Assembly: GCF_004366735.1 (NCBI RefSeq)
Contig: NZ_SOQX01000006.1
Span: 124,001-188,000 of the forward strand
From: Thiohalophilus thiocyanatoxydans
GTDB taxonomy: Bacteria; Pseudomonadota; Gammaproteobacteria; UBA6429; Thiohalophilaceae
Length of the DNA stretch: 64,000 nt
Direction: 5' to 3'
Part shown: piece by piece, positions 25,696 to 35,302 of the stretch
How positions within the stretch are numbered: position 1 is the first letter of the stretch
How the letters are laid out: each line of letters opens with the position of its first letter
Notes under the pieces: model-generated
Told to the model about the DNA's origin: nothing
Databases searched by the model: none
Seen by the model: the letters and a program-made list of their open reading frames with translations, nothing else
Translations under genes and position numbers: made by a program

Positions 25696-26649
25696 ATGAA
25701 ACAAGAATTCAAATTAATGACTGCCGCGGCGGCAGTAGCTGCGGTACTGGGTTCGGCACCGGCTGCCGCCAACGAGGTATATGGTGATGTTCGTCTGTCA
25801 GTGAACAGTATTGACGACAGTTCCGGAACCTCCAGTGACAGCCAGGACAGCAATGCCTCACGGGTTGGTTTTAAAGGCGGGTATGAGCTCGATGGCGGGC
25901 TGAAGGCCCTGTACCACATCGAAGGGGGCGTTAACACGGATGGCGATGATAACAAGGATATGTTTACCAAACGCTTCGCCTTTGCCGGCCTGGCCGGGAA
26001 CTTCGGCAAGGTGTTATACGGCACGCTTTCCTCGCCCTACAAAATGGCCGGGCTCAAGATCGATCCGTACTATGATACCGCAGCCGGTGACAAGTTAAGT
26101 GGCAGGAACTACGGCCTGTCGGATTACACCAACGGCTGGTTTGATAATGTGGTGGCCTATATTACACCGGACATGAACGGGATTCAGGCCAATGCCGTGA
26201 TGGTGATGGATGACGAGGAGAGCAATGATCATCACTTCAATTACGGGGTTAGCTATAACCAGGCCGGGTTCAGTGCGGGTATCCAGTTGCTGGAAGTCAA
26301 TACTGTGGGTTCCGAGGTCGATGCCACCCGTGTTACCGCAGGTTATAAAACGGATCAGTGGAGTGTTGGTGCCAGCATGGAAAATGTCGACCCCGAGGCA
26401 TCGGCTGACACGGATTATCTATATGTCGCCGGTACCTATAACGTCTCCGCGAAAAACACCCTGAAGCTCTCCTACGGGGATGTGGATGATGATGGCACTG
26501 GCATGACCGCGGGAGTTTCCCATGACCTGGGTGAAAAGACCGAACTCTACGCCCTCTACAGTGATATAGATTATGATGATGCTGCCAAGGATAACCGCAC
26601 GGTTATCTCTCTTGGTGTTAGTCACAAGTTCAGTATCGGCGGTAATTAA
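25696..26649 (+). CDS. Gram-negative general porin
   Basis: This outer membrane beta-barrel protein of 317 residues has signal peptide LMTAAAAVAAVLGSAPAAA (cleavage near 25). The mature part has alternating amphipathic strands, a typical first strand EVYGDVRLSVNSI, SRVGFKGGYELDGGLKALYHIEGGV and a final strand TVISLGVSHKFSIGG. The loops are very rich in Asp, which suggests a cation-favouring or low-Ca constriction, though this is inference. ATG 25696 follows TGGGAGCG. Expression is predicted to depend on sigma-54, which is unusual for a general porin. Confidence 0.9.
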   Translation: MKQEFKLMTAAAAVAAVLGSAPAAANEVYGDVRLSVNSIDDSSGTSSDSQDSNASRVGFKGGYELDGGLKALYHIEGGVNTDGDDNKDMFTKRFAFAGLAGNFGKVLYGTLSSPYKMAGLKIDPYYDTAAGDKLSGRNYGLSDYTNGWFDNVVAYITPDMNGIQANAVMVMDDEESNDHHFNYGVSYNQAGFSAGIQLLEVNTVGSEVDATRVTAGYKTDQWSVGASMENVDPEASADTDYLYVAGTYNVSAKNTLKLSYGDVDDDGTGMTAGVSHDLGEKTELYALYSDIDYDDAAKDNRTVISLGVSHKFSIGGN

Positions 26650-26670
26650 CCACCCTGTAGTGCCGGCCGG

Positions 26671-26689
26671 CCAGGCTGATCTGGCCTGG
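26671..26689. terminator. Hairpin between porin and glnD, possible terminator
   Basis: The stem CCAGGC / GCCTGG with a 7-base loop lies 21 bases after the porin stop and 12 bases from the convergent glnD stop. There is no clear T-run, so termination is uncertain. Confidence 0.4.
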
Positions 26690-26701
26690 TCGGGCGCTCG
26701 T

Positions 26702-29353
26702 TTATTCTTCCAGCTCTTCGAGCGTGCTGAGGCGCAAGGTCTCCTTTTGTTCGGCATTCAATGGCCGATCGTCACTACTTGTGATTTCAAAAATGTCCTC
26801 GACTCGTTCGCCGAAGGTGGCGATTTTGGCGTTATGGAGCTGAATGTCATGGGTATAAAAGACCGAGCCGATATTCGATAAGAGTCCCGGACGATCGTAG
26901 GTTTTGACCTGCATGATGGTCCGTTCACTGTCGTCCTCAAAGTGAATCTCGGTCGGGATCTTGAAGTGTTTGGCCTGGCGCGGCAGGCGACGGGTGATTT
27001 CCGGCGCTTCCTGGCCGGGGTGGCGCAACAGGTGGTAGAGCTTGTTGCGTATCTCACTGTTGCGTTGATTGTCACGCACCGGCTCGCCGCTGCTGTCGAG
27101 AAACTGGAACGTGTCGAGCGTGTAGCCGTCACGCGAGGCCAGAATGCGCGCGTCGACGACGGTCATGCCGGCCTGGCTCAGTACCGAGGTGATCAGAGCG
27201 AACAGATTGGGATGGTCGCGGGTGTAGATAAAGATCTCGGTACCACCGCGACGGCTTTGTTCGCGGAACAGGATCACCGGCAGATCTTCCAGATCGGTAT
27301 TGAGAATGGCCTGGGTGTGCCAGACAATCTCGTCGGGGAAATAACGCAGAAAGTATTCATCCCCAAGGTTGTCCCATAACTGGTTGATCAGCACATTGTG
27401 TTCATCGTCCGACTCCAGCAGTTCGGCCGCCGCCTGGCGCCGTTCCCGGACCAGTTCGGATTGCACCAGCGGATTTTTCAGGCCGCGGCGCAGGGCGCGT
27501 ACCGTGGCATGGTACAGTTCCTGGAGCAGGGCGTCTTTCCAGGAATTCCATACGTGTTCGCTGGTGCCGCGAATATCCGCCACAGTCAACAAATACAGAT
27601 AATTCAAATGCACCAGATCCCCTACCTGTTCGGCAAATTCATGCACAATGTCGGGATCGCTGATGTCCTTGCGTTGCGCGGTGGAAGACATCAAGAGATG
27701 GTTTTTTACCAGCCAGACCACCAGTTTGGTGTCATAGTTACTCAGGCCGTGGTTCTTGCAGAATTCACGCGCATCCGCCGCGCCGAGGGTGGAGTGATCT
27801 CCGCCCCGGCCCTTGGCCACGTCATGGAACAGAGCGGCCAGGAGTAACAACTCCTGTTTGGGGATGCGTTGCATGATCTCGCTGCACAGGGGGAACTCAT
27901 GGAAGTATTCGGGCACCGTGAAACGACGCAGATTACGTATGACCATCACTGTGTGTTCATCGACGGTATAGACATGAAACAGATCGTGTTGCATCTGCCC
28001 GACGATGCGCCCGAAAACCGGCAGGTAGGCGGCGAGCACCCCGTACAGGTACATACGGCGCAGGGCATGGGTAAAGCCGTGACCGTAACGGAGGATCTCC
28101 ATGAACAGGGAGCGGTTGCGCAGATCGGCACGAAATTCCGTGTCGATCAAATAAGTATGATCTCGAATCAGGCGTATGGTGTTGGCGCGAACCCCTTTGA
28201 GTTCCGGGTGTTGCATCAGCAATAAAAAGATTTCCAGCAGCGCGAAAGGATACTGAACGAAGACATTCTCCTCCTTGACCTCCAGGTACCCCTTGCGGGC
28301 CTGAAAGCGCCGGTTGAGTGAGACCGGCTCGGCCTGTTCCTCGGCCAGGAGGATCTCTTCCTTGAACAGCTGCAACAACATCTCATTCAGGCGACTGAGC
28401 TCCATGATGGTGCGGTAGTACTGTTTCATGAACTGTTCCACCGCCAGCCCCTTGAAGTTGTCGCGATAACCGAAGTGCCGGGCCAGCTCCCGCTGATGAT
28501 CGAACAGCAGACGATCCTCGCGGCGTCCGGCAATCAGATGCAGGCCGAAACGGACCTGCCAGAGAAACGCCTGGCCTTCATGCAGGGTCCGGTATTCGTT
28601 TACGGTGAGAAAGCCGTGGTCAACCAGCTGACTCAGACTGCCGGCGTTGTAATGGCGCTTGGCGACCCAGCCGATAATCTGAATGTCCCGTAGACCGCCG
28701 GGGCCTTCCTTGATGTTGGGTTCGAGGTTGTAGGCCGTATCATTGAACTTGTCATGGCGCTGCTCCTGCTCCCGGAGCTTGGCCTCGAAAAATTCCCGGC
28801 TGGGCCAGATCTGTTGCGGGCCGCACAGGGCCTTTTGCTGTTCAAACAATGCTGATGGGCCAATCAACAGCCGGGCTTCCTGCAGGTTGGTGGCAACGGT
28901 GATGTCGCGGGCGGCCTCCTGCTGGCACTCATCGAGCGTGCGCACGCTCTGGCCCACTTCCAGACCCATATCCCAGAGAAAGGTGAGAAACCCCTCAATA
29001 GCTGTGTGATAGGGCTCGGGTGCCTCGGTCAGTAACAGCATCAGATCCACGTCGGAGGCCGGATGCAATTCGCCGCGTCCATAGCCGCCCACGGCCAGCA
29101 GGGCGATACCGGGATCACCCGGTTCGAAATAGAGTGTCCAGGCCCGTTGCAGGAGGGTGTCGATCAGCCCGGCCCGGGAGGTAACCAGTTCGGTGGCGGC
29201 ACGACCGGCGTAAAAGCGTCGTGCCAGCTCTTCATGGGCGGATTGCAGGGCGTCGCGGAACAGGGGCAGGGGAGAATCTGTTTCCTGCAGCGCCGTATCG
29301 AAGGCTTCGGTATTGAACAGGTCCGCGTCAACCGGGACCAGCGAAGCAGTCAT
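26702..29353 (-). CDS. glnD: PII uridylyltransferase / uridylyl-removing enzyme
   Basis: GlnD senses glutamine and adds or removes UMP on PII proteins, setting nitrogen regulation and glutamine synthetase adenylylation. The 883-residue protein has the nucleotidyltransferase motif GGYGRGELHPASDVDL (89-104, Asp101 and Asp103). The HD hydrolase motif ALFHDVAKGRGGDHS (His510-Asp511) follows. Two C-terminal ACT domains begin near EIFIYTRDHPNLFALI and IMQVKTYDRPGLLSNI. Its start is 2 bases after the map stop, so the two genes are co-transcribed in the order map-glnD. Confidence 0.96.
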   Translation of the reverse strand: MTASLVPVDADLFNTEAFDTALQETDSPLPLFRDALQSAHEELARRFYAGRAATELVTSRAGLIDTLLQRAWTLYFEPGDPGIALLAVGGYGRGELHPASDVDLMLLLTEAPEPYHTAIEGFLTFLWDMGLEVGQSVRTLDECQQEAARDITVATNLQEARLLIGPSALFEQQKALCGPQQIWPSREFFEAKLREQEQRHDKFNDTAYNLEPNIKEGPGGLRDIQIIGWVAKRHYNAGSLSQLVDHGFLTVNEYRTLHEGQAFLWQVRFGLHLIAGRREDRLLFDHQRELARHFGYRDNFKGLAVEQFMKQYYRTIMELSRLNEMLLQLFKEEILLAEEQAEPVSLNRRFQARKGYLEVKEENVFVQYPFALLEIFLLLMQHPELKGVRANTIRLIRDHTYLIDTEFRADLRNRSLFMEILRYGHGFTHALRRMYLYGVLAAYLPVFGRIVGQMQHDLFHVYTVDEHTVMVIRNLRRFTVPEYFHEFPLCSEIMQRIPKQELLLLAALFHDVAKGRGGDHSTLGAADAREFCKNHGLSNYDTKLVVWLVKNHLLMSSTAQRKDISDPDIVHEFAEQVGDLVHLNYLYLLTVADIRGTSEHVWNSWKDALLQELYHATVRALRRGLKNPLVQSELVRERRQAAAELLESDDEHNVLINQLWDNLGDEYFLRYFPDEIVWHTQAILNTDLEDLPVILFREQSRRGGTEIFIYTRDHPNLFALITSVLSQAGMTVVDARILASRDGYTLDTFQFLDSSGEPVRDNQRNSEIRNKLYHLLRHPGQEAPEITRRLPRQAKHFKIPTEIHFEDDSERTIMQVKTYDRPGLLSNIGSVFYTHDIQLHNAKIATFGERVEDIFEITSSDDRPLNAEQKETLRLSTLEELEE

Positions 29354-29355
29354 GG

Positions 29356-30123
29356 TTAAAAACTTTCCTCGTTTCGGCGGGTCAGCACTTCATGGCCGTC
29401 CTCAGTCACCAGGATGGTATGTTCCCACTGGGCGGAGAGGGCATGGTCTTTGGTGACCACGGTCCAGGCGTCCTTGAGCACCTTGGTCTGGCGCTTGCCG
29501 GCATTGATCATCGGCTCGATGGTGAAGGTCATGCCGGTCTCGAGCACCAGCGTGGTGCGCGGATCGTCGTAGTGCAGTACCTGCGGCTCCTCGTGGAAGT
29601 TCTCGCCGATGCCGTGGCCGCAATATTCGCGTACCACGCTGTAGTTCTGCTTTTCGGCGTGTTGCTGGATGGCGCGCCCAATATCGCGCAGGGGCAAGCC
29701 CGGTTTGACCATATCGATGCCGATTTTCAGACAGTCGTACGCGGTTTGGGCCAGACGCCGGGCCTGAATCGAGGGCTCGCCGACAAAGAACATCTTGCTG
29801 GTATCGCCGTGGAAGCCGTCCTTGATGACCGTGACATCGATATTGATGACATCCCCCTTTTTCAGCCGCTTCTCATTCGGAATCCCGTGACAGACCACAT
29901 GATTGACCGAGGTGCAGACCGATTTGGGGAAACCGTGATAATTGAGGGGCGCCGGGATAGCCTGCTGCTCGTTGACGATGTAGTCATGACAGATCCGGTC
30001 CAGCTCGGCGGTGGTCACGCCGGCCTGGACATGGGGTTCGATCATTTCCAGCACCTCGGCGGCGAGACGGCCGGCGATCCGCATTTTTTCGATTTGCTCG
30101 GGGGTTTTTATACTGACACTCAT
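29356..30123 (-). CDS. map: Methionine aminopeptidase, type I
   Basis: Map removes the initiator methionine from new proteins. The 255-residue protein has the five metal ligands Asp96, Asp107, His170, Glu203 and Glu234 in the motifs NIDVTVIKDGFHGDTSK, CGHGIGENFHEEP, FTIEPMI and QWEHTILV. It is divergent from rpsB, as in E. coli, and is followed at once by glnD. The leader of 289 bases separating it from rpsB carries the rpsB promoter and a structured rpsB leader. Confidence 0.96.
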   Translation of the reverse strand: MSVSIKTPEQIEKMRIAGRLAAEVLEMIEPHVQAGVTTAELDRICHDYIVNEQQAIPAPLNYHGFPKSVCTSVNHVVCHGIPNEKRLKKGDVINIDVTVIKDGFHGDTSKMFFVGEPSIQARRLAQTAYDCLKIGIDMVKPGLPLRDIGRAIQQHAEKQNYSVVREYCGHGIGENFHEEPQVLHYDDPRTTLVLETGMTFTIEPMINAGKRQTKVLKDAWTVVTKDHALSAQWEHTILVTEDGHEVLTRRNEESF

Positions 30124-30234
30124 TGATTTTCCTCCACGCTACAGGCGTGGGGTGGCTCCTGTCGCAAAAGTCGTGAATGGCGCCCGGTTTGGGGCGGTGG
30201 GGGCTTTTTTTAGCGCACAAACCGGGTGGTTTCG

Positions 30235-30263
30235 TTGTCGTAAACAGCGGTTTATGGTATAAA
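30235..30263 (+). promoter_or_regulatory. Sigma-70 promoter of rpsB-tsf
   Basis: TTGTCG (30235-30240), 17 bases, then TATAAA (30258-30263). The following bases TCGCGCGC form a GC-rich discriminator as expected for a growth-rate controlled ribosomal operon. The predicted start, near 30270, leaves a 5' leader of about 143 bases. Confidence 0.82.
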
Positions 30264-30323
30264 TCGCGCGCTTGTTTAGCAAACCTAACCGGCCGTGGCT
30301 TGCCCCGGTCAAAAATGACACAC

Positions 30324-30380
30324 ATGTACCGACACATCTGTCCGGGTGCCCGCCAAGGCGGGTTGGCAGATGGGGTACAT
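30324..30380 (+). ncRNA. Structured rpsB leader (probable S2 autoregulatory element)
   Basis: Three nested stems line up in the rpsB leader: ATGTACC (30324-30330) with GGTACAT (30374-30380), CATCTG (30335-30340) with CAGATG (30367-30372), and CCCGCC (30349-30354) with GGCGGG (30357-30362). The hairpin ends 18 bases before the AAGGAG ribosome site. In gammaproteobacteria the rpsB leader is known to mediate feedback by ribosomal protein S2, so this is the likely element. Confidence 0.75.
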
Positions 30381-30412
30381 GGAGGCCTAACCCAATACAA
30401 GGAGACACTATA

Positions 30413-31342
30413 ATGGCTGACGTTACGATGCGCCAGATGCTTGAGGCTGGCGTCCACTTTGGTCACCAGACCCGATTCTGGAACCCCAAAATGGCCCCCT
30501 ATATCTTCGGGGACCGCAATAAAATCCACATTATTAATCTGGAAAAGTCCCTGCCGCTGTACAATGAGGCGATGAACTTTGTCAGCTCGCTGGCCGCCAA
30601 CAAGGGTTCCATCCTGTTTGTCGGCACCAAACGCGCCGCCCAGAAACTGGTCAAAGAAGAGGCCGAGCGCTGCGGGATGCCCTACGTGAACCACCGCTGG
30701 CTCGGTGGTATGCTGACCAACTACAAGACCGTCAAGCAGTCGATCAAGCGTCTCAAGGAGCTTGAATCGATGATGGAAAGTGGTGCGGTCGAAGGCCTGA
30801 ACAAACGTGAAGTACTCAGTCTGAGCCGCGAGCAGGAAAAACTGGAACGCAGCCTCGGCGGGATCAAGAACATGAACGGCCTGCCCGATGCCATGTTCGT
30901 CATCGACGTCGGTCACGAGAAAATCGCCGTCGCCGAGGCGGTCAAGCTGGGTATTCCGGTAATCGGTGTGGTCGATACCAACAACAGCCCGGACGATGTC
31001 GATTATGTGATTCCGGGGAATGACGACGCCATTCGCGCGATCACTCTTTATACCCAGGGTGTCGCGGCCGCAGTCCTTGAGGGCAAGGCGACGACCGCCC
31101 ACATCGGCGAAGGCTCTGCTGACGATTTCATCGAGCTGGATGAAGAAGGGGAAGTGACCCCGGCCAGCAAGAAGAAAACCGCCAAGAAGAAAACCGCAGC
31201 CAAGAAAAAAGTTGCCAAGAAAAAAGCCGCCAAAAAGAAAGCGGTCAAGAAACAGGATGACGAATCCGGCACGGACGAGCCGGCAACGGCTGAACCAGCG
31301 GCCACACCGGAAGCCGCTTCGGCCGAGGCGGATTCCGAGTAA
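30413..31342 (+). CDS. rpsB: 30S ribosomal protein S2 with Lys-rich C-terminal extension
   Basis: S2 of the small ribosomal subunit. Residues 1 to about 240 align with the usual S2 ([49 protein letters not shown]). The protein runs to 309 residues, about 65 more than E. coli S2. The tail has a block of repeated [10 protein letters not shown]-like units (about 253-280) and then an Ala-, Glu- and Pro-rich acidic end. ATG 30413 follows AAGGAG; the open frame upstream is leader sequence. A hairpin with T-run separates it from tsf. Confidence 0.96.
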   Translation: MADVTMRQMLEAGVHFGHQTRFWNPKMAPYIFGDRNKIHIINLEKSLPLYNEAMNFVSSLAANKGSILFVGTKRAAQKLVKEEAERCGMPYVNHRWLGGMLTNYKTVKQSIKRLKELESMMESGAVEGLNKREVLSLSREQEKLERSLGGIKNMNGLPDAMFVIDVGHEKIAVAEAVKLGIPVIGVVDTNNSPDDVDYVIPGNDDAIRAITLYTQGVAAAVLEGKATTAHIGEGSADDFIELDEEGEVTPASKKKTAKKKTAAKKKVAKKKAAKKKAVKKQDDESGTDEPATAEPAATPEAASAEADSE

Positions 31343-31379
31343 GGCTCACGTTACTGGCAACCTGAGTAACAATAAAGAA

Positions 31380-31402
31380 AAAGGGGGCAACGCCCCCTTT
31401 TT
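31380..31402 (+). terminator. Attenuating terminator between rpsB and tsf
   Basis: AAAGGGGGC / GCCCCCTTT with a very short loop, followed by T residues, lies in the 117-base rpsB-tsf gap. A partial terminator here would lower tsf expression relative to rpsB. Confidence 0.8.
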
Positions 31403-31459
31403 CGGATTTTCACAAACAGATTTGATCTAACAGCGAATACAGATTAGAGGACAGGGTTC

Positions 31460-32341
31460 ATGGCAATTACAGCTGCAATGGTTAAAGAACTGCGCGAACG
31501 CACCGGCGCGGGCATGATGGAATGTAAAAAAGCGCTGGTTGAAACTGACGGCGATCTTGAGGCGGCCGTTGAACAGATGCGTAAATCCGGCATGGCCAAA
31601 GCCGACAAGAAGGCCGGCCGCACTGCCGCCGAAGGTCTGGTTGCGATCAAGGTCACCCCCGACAACAAGACCGCCGCGATTGTGGAAGTGAACTGCGAAA
31701 CCGACTTTGTCACCAAAGGCGAGGATTTTCAGAACCTGGTAAACAACGTGGCGGATCGTGTGCTGGCTGACAAGCCGGCCGATCTGGATGCCCTGATGGC
31801 CATGCCGATCAGCGACAATGACAGCACCAGCATCGAAGATACCCGCAAGGAATTGATTGCCAAAATTGGCGAGAATATGGCTGTACGTCGATTCGAAGTT
31901 ATCGAAGCCCAGGGAACATTAAGCTATTACATGCACGGCAGCCGCATCGGTGTGGTGATTGACCTGGAAGGCGGGGATGAGCAGCTGGGCAAGGATCTGG
32001 CCATGCATATCGCCGCCAGCAGCCCGGTCTGCGTCTCCGAGGAAAATGTGCCAGCCGATGTAATCCAAAAGGAAAAAGAAATCTTTTCCTCCCAGGCAGC
32101 TGAAAGTGGTAAGCCTGCCGATATTATCGAAAAAATGGTTGAAGGGCGCATCAAGAAGTTCCTCAAAGAAGTTACTCTTCTGGGGCAGCCTTTCGTCAAG
32201 GATGCAGACCAGACCGTGGAGCAGCTGCTCAAATCCGCGGGGGCAACTGTACATCGCTTTGTCCGTTTTGAAGTCGGCGAAGGTATCGAGAAGAAACAGG
32301 AGAACTTCGCCGAGGAGGTTATGGCTCAGGCGAAGAACTAA
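31460..32341 (+). CDS. tsf: Elongation factor Ts
   Basis: Guanine nucleotide exchange factor that recycles EF-Tu-GDP. The 293-residue protein starts with the conserved [20 protein letters not shown] and ECKKAL, followed by the EF-Tu-contacting core ([11 protein letters not shown]) and the coiled-coil region in the second half. The length is close to E. coli EF-Ts (283). It follows rpsB and precedes pyrH, the universal gammaproteobacterial order. Confidence 0.97.
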   Translation: MAITAAMVKELRERTGAGMMECKKALVETDGDLEAAVEQMRKSGMAKADKKAGRTAAEGLVAIKVTPDNKTAAIVEVNCETDFVTKGEDFQNLVNNVADRVLADKPADLDALMAMPISDNDSTSIEDTRKELIAKIGENMAVRRFEVIEAQGTLSYYMHGSRIGVVIDLEGGDEQLGKDLAMHIAASSPVCVSEENVPADVIQKEKEIFSSQAAESGKPADIIEKMVEGRIKKFLKEVTLLGQPFVKDADQTVEQLLKSAGATVHRFVRFEVGEGIEKKQENFAEEVMAQAKN

Positions 32342-32372
32342 CCCGCAACCATCAACACAACAACGATAACAT

Positions 32373-33089
32373 ATGGCCAAGACACCTATATATAAACGTA
32401 TACTGCTCAAACTGAGCGGCGAAGCCCTGATGGGCGAGCATGAATACGGCATCGATCCGGCGGTGATTAATAGCATCGCGGCGGATGTCAAGGAAATCAA
32501 CCAGGCTGGTGTTCAGGTGGCCATGGTTATCGGTGGTGGTAATATCTTTCGCGGCGTCAATCTGGCATCCGAAGGAATGGACCGGGTTACGGCCGATCAT
32601 ATGGGTATGCTGGCGACCGTAATCAATGCCCTGGCGCTGCAGGATGCGATCAAGCGCCAGGAGCTCCAGGTGCGGGTCATGTCGGCCTTGCCTATCCATA
32701 CGGTATGCGAGGATTACATCCGTTTGAGGGCGATTCGCCATCTGGAAAAAAACAGGGTGGTTGTTTTTGCGGCCGGTACGGGTAATCCGTTTTTTACCAC
32801 GGATACGGCGGCCAGTCTGCGAGGCATTGAGATCAGCGCGGATGTGGTGGTCAAGGGAACCAAGGTGGATGGCGTCTATTCTTCTGACCCGGTCAAGGAT
32901 CCGTCCGCCAAACGGTTTGAAAAGCTGGGATATGACCAGGTGATCGAACAGAAACTGGCGGTCATGGACACCACGGCGATTGTTTTATGTCGGGATAACA
33001 ATATCCCGATTCGTGTATTTAATATGACCAAACCCGGCGCCTTGATGCGTATGGTTATGGGTGAAAGTGAAGGCACGCTGGTAGAATAG
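32373..33089 (+). CDS. pyrH: UMP kinase
   Basis: Phosphorylates UMP to UDP in pyrimidine nucleotide synthesis. The 238-residue amino acid kinase-family protein has [12 protein letters not shown], the glycine-rich [14 protein letters not shown] and [17 protein letters not shown]. The start is 31 bases after tsf; frr follows after 13 bases. Confidence 0.97.
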   Translation: MAKTPIYKRILLKLSGEALMGEHEYGIDPAVINSIAADVKEINQAGVQVAMVIGGGNIFRGVNLASEGMDRVTADHMGMLATVINALALQDAIKRQELQVRVMSALPIHTVCEDYIRLRAIRHLEKNRVVVFAAGTGNPFFTTDTAASLRGIEISADVVVKGTKVDGVYSSDPVKDPSAKRFEKLGYDQVIEQKLAVMDTTAIVLCRDNNIPIRVFNMTKPGALMRMVMGESEGTLVE

Positions 33090-33102
33090 GGAGCATCATT
33101 GC

Positions 33103-33660
33103 ATGATTAATGACATTAAAAAAGATGCTGAAAGCCGCATGGGTAAAAGCGTCGAAGCATTAAAAACCGAACTGACCAAGCTGCGTACCGGTCGGGCTCA
33201 TACCAGCCTGCTGGATCATGTCATGGTGGAGTATTACGGCTCGCAAGTTCCCCTTAACCAGGTCGCGAGTATCTCTGTTGGGGATGCGCGAACACTGACT
33301 GTTCAGCCCTGGGAAAAACCCATGGTACAAAAGGTCGAAAAAGCCATTCTTGAGTCTGATTTGGGGCTCAATCCGGCAACTTCGGGTGAAGTCATTCGTG
33401 TACCGTTACCCGCGCTGACGGAAGAGCGACGCAAGGATATGATTCGTATCGTTCGCCAGGAAGGTGAAAATACCCGGGTTGCAATTCGAAATATCCGTCG
33501 CGATGCCATTAGTGATTTCAAAAGTCTTTTGAAGGATAAAGAGATCACTGAAGATGAAGAACACAAGGCGGAAGAAGAGATACAGAAACTCACCGACAAA
33601 TATATTGCAAAAGTCGATGAAGCGCTGGAAGCGAAAGAAAAAGATCTCATGGAGATCTAA
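33103..33660 (+). CDS. frr: Ribosome recycling factor
   Basis: RRF splits post-termination ribosomes with EF-G. The 185-residue length is typical. Recognised segments are [35 protein letters not shown] and [14 protein letters not shown], forming the three-helix tRNA-like protein. It is in the standard place between pyrH and uppS. Confidence 0.97.
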   Translation: MINDIKKDAESRMGKSVEALKTELTKLRTGRAHTSLLDHVMVEYYGSQVPLNQVASISVGDARTLTVQPWEKPMVQKVEKAILESDLGLNPATSGEVIRVPLPALTEERRKDMIRIVRQEGENTRVAIRNIRRDAISDFKSLLKDKEITEDEEHKAEEEIQKLTDKYIAKVDEALEAKEKDLMEI

Positions 33661-33702
33661 AACGGTCCTGATTTGAGCAGATGACCAGAGTTATATTATT
33701 CA

Positions 33703-34479
33703 ATGAGCAGTATGCCCCAGGATATCAACAATGAGGAGCGAGATGGCTATGTAAGCCTGCCTCGTCATATCGCCATTATCATGGATGGTAATGGTCGCTG
33801 GGCAGAACAACGCCATTTGCCGCGCTTCGCCGGCCATCGTGCAGGGGTGGAGTCCGTACGCGAGATTGTCCGCAGTTGTGGTGAGAAAGGCATACAGGCT
33901 TTGACGCTGTTTGCTTTTTCCAGCGAAAACTGGCGTCGGCCTCAGAAAGAAGTCGGTTTGTTAATGGAACTCTTTCTGACCGCGCTGGAGCACGAAGCCA
34001 AAAAATTACACAAAAACGAAGTACAACTGCGCATCATCGGCGACACCAGCGCCTTTCCCGAAAAGATCCGTAAACGCATCCGTGAGGCGGAATCACTCAC
34101 CGCCAATAACAACCGGCTGATCCTGAATATTGCCGCTAATTACGGCGGAAAATGGGATATTACCCAGGCTGTTCAACATCTGGCCCGGCAGGTACAACAA
34201 GGTGAGCTGGCGCCGGAGGAAATTGATGCCGAGCGGATTGCCGGACAACTCAATATGCATGACTTGCCGGAACCCGATTTGTTTATTCGCACCGGTGGCG
34301 AGCAGCGCATTAGTAATTTTTTGATCTGGCAACTGGCCTATACCGAACTCTATTTTACCGATGTTCTGTGGCCGGATTTTAATCGCGATCAGTTGGAGCA
34401 GGCTCTGTCCTCGTTCGCCGGTCGACAACGTCGTTTTGGGCGTACCGGTGAGCAGGTGGGGAAACTTAAACATGCTTAA
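33703..34479 (+). CDS. uppS: Undecaprenyl diphosphate synthase
   Basis: This cis-prenyltransferase makes the C55 lipid carrier for peptidoglycan and other glycans. The 258-residue protein has the catalytic Asp28 in IAIIMDGNGRWA, FAGHRAGVE, LTLFAFSSENWRRP and the C-terminal FIRTGGEQRISNFLIWQ. ATG 33703 and ATG 33712 are both possible starts; the ribosome site is weak. Its stop overlaps the start of cdsA by 8 bases. Confidence 0.96.
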   Translation: MSSMPQDINNEERDGYVSLPRHIAIIMDGNGRWAEQRHLPRFAGHRAGVESVREIVRSCGEKGIQALTLFAFSSENWRRPQKEVGLLMELFLTALEHEAKKLHKNEVQLRIIGDTSAFPEKIRKRIREAESLTANNNRLILNIAANYGGKWDITQAVQHLARQVQQGELAPEEIDAERIAGQLNMHDLPEPDLFIRTGGEQRISNFLIWQLAYTELYFTDVLWPDFNRDQLEQALSSFAGRQRRFGRTGEQVGKLKHA

Positions 34480-35302
34480 GCAGCGGGTTCTGACCGGATT
34501 GGTTCTGGCGCCGCTGACGATATGGGCGATTTTCGCATTGCCGGAAACGGGCTTCATTGTCTTACTTCTGGGTATTTTTTCGATCGCCGCCTGGGAGTTG
34601 GGTGGTCTGGCCGGGTTATCGCAACCGGGTCCACGTCTGTTTTATGTGGTGGGGATGTTTGCGCTGATGGGCGCAACAGGTTTTTACGCCACATTGCAGG
34701 ATCGTATTCTGGATGTTCTCTACCTGCTGATTACTGCGTTCTGGTTACTGGCTCTCCTCGGTCTGTTCTATTTTTATCAGCATACAGTAAAACGTTCGGA
34801 TTTCAGCCTCTTCAGACTGTTAGCCGGCATTGGCATTATTCTTGGGCCCTTTGTTGCCTTGCTGGTTTTACGTCATCGCGATCCCCTGGGCCCGCAATGG
34901 GTTATGTATCTGTTACTTCTGATCTGGGTTGCCGATAGCTGCGCGTATTTTACAGGCCGTGCCTTTGGCCGGCACAAGTTGCTGTATAACGTCAGTCCCG
35001 GTAAAAGCTGGGAAGGTGTAGTCGGCGCTCTGTTGGGCTGTTTACTGCTGGCGGTAATTGCCGGGTGGTGGTTCGAACTGGTCGTTGCAAATTATTTGTG
35101 GTTTATTGCAATCAGCCTGGTGGTGGTCGTGTTCTCCGTAGCGGGTGATCTGGTAGAAAGCCTGTTCAAGAGGCAGGTCGGCGTGAAGGATAGCGGGCAC
35201 ATTCTGCCTGGGCATGGTGGTGTTCTCGACCGCATCGACAGCCTGACCGCGGCAGCTCCGGTTTTTGCCAGCGGTCTCTATTTACTGGAGCTGAGCACAT
35301 GA
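34472..35302 (+). CDS. cdsA: Phosphatidate cytidylyltransferase
   Basis: Makes CDP-diacylglycerol from phosphatidate and CTP in the inner membrane. The 276-residue protein has about eight hydrophobic helices and the CDP-DG synthase signature around 240-262 ([13 protein letters not shown], then [12 protein letters not shown]). I set the start at ATG 34472 ([14 protein letters not shown]), the usual N-terminus; the frame is open further upstream within uppS. Its stop overlaps dxr by ATGA. Confidence 0.95.
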   Translation: MLKQRVLTGLVLAPLTIWAIFALPETGFIVLLLGIFSIAAWELGGLAGLSQPGPRLFYVVGMFALMGATGFYATLQDRILDVLYLLITAFWLLALLGLFYFYQHTVKRSDFSLFRLLAGIGIILGPFVALLVLRHRDPLGPQWVMYLLLLIWVADSCAYFTGRAFGRHKLLYNVSPGKSWEGVVGALLGCLLLAVIAGWWFELVVANYLWFIAISLVVVVFSVAGDLVESLFKRQVGVKDSGHILPGHGGVLDRIDSLTAAAPVFASGLYLLELST

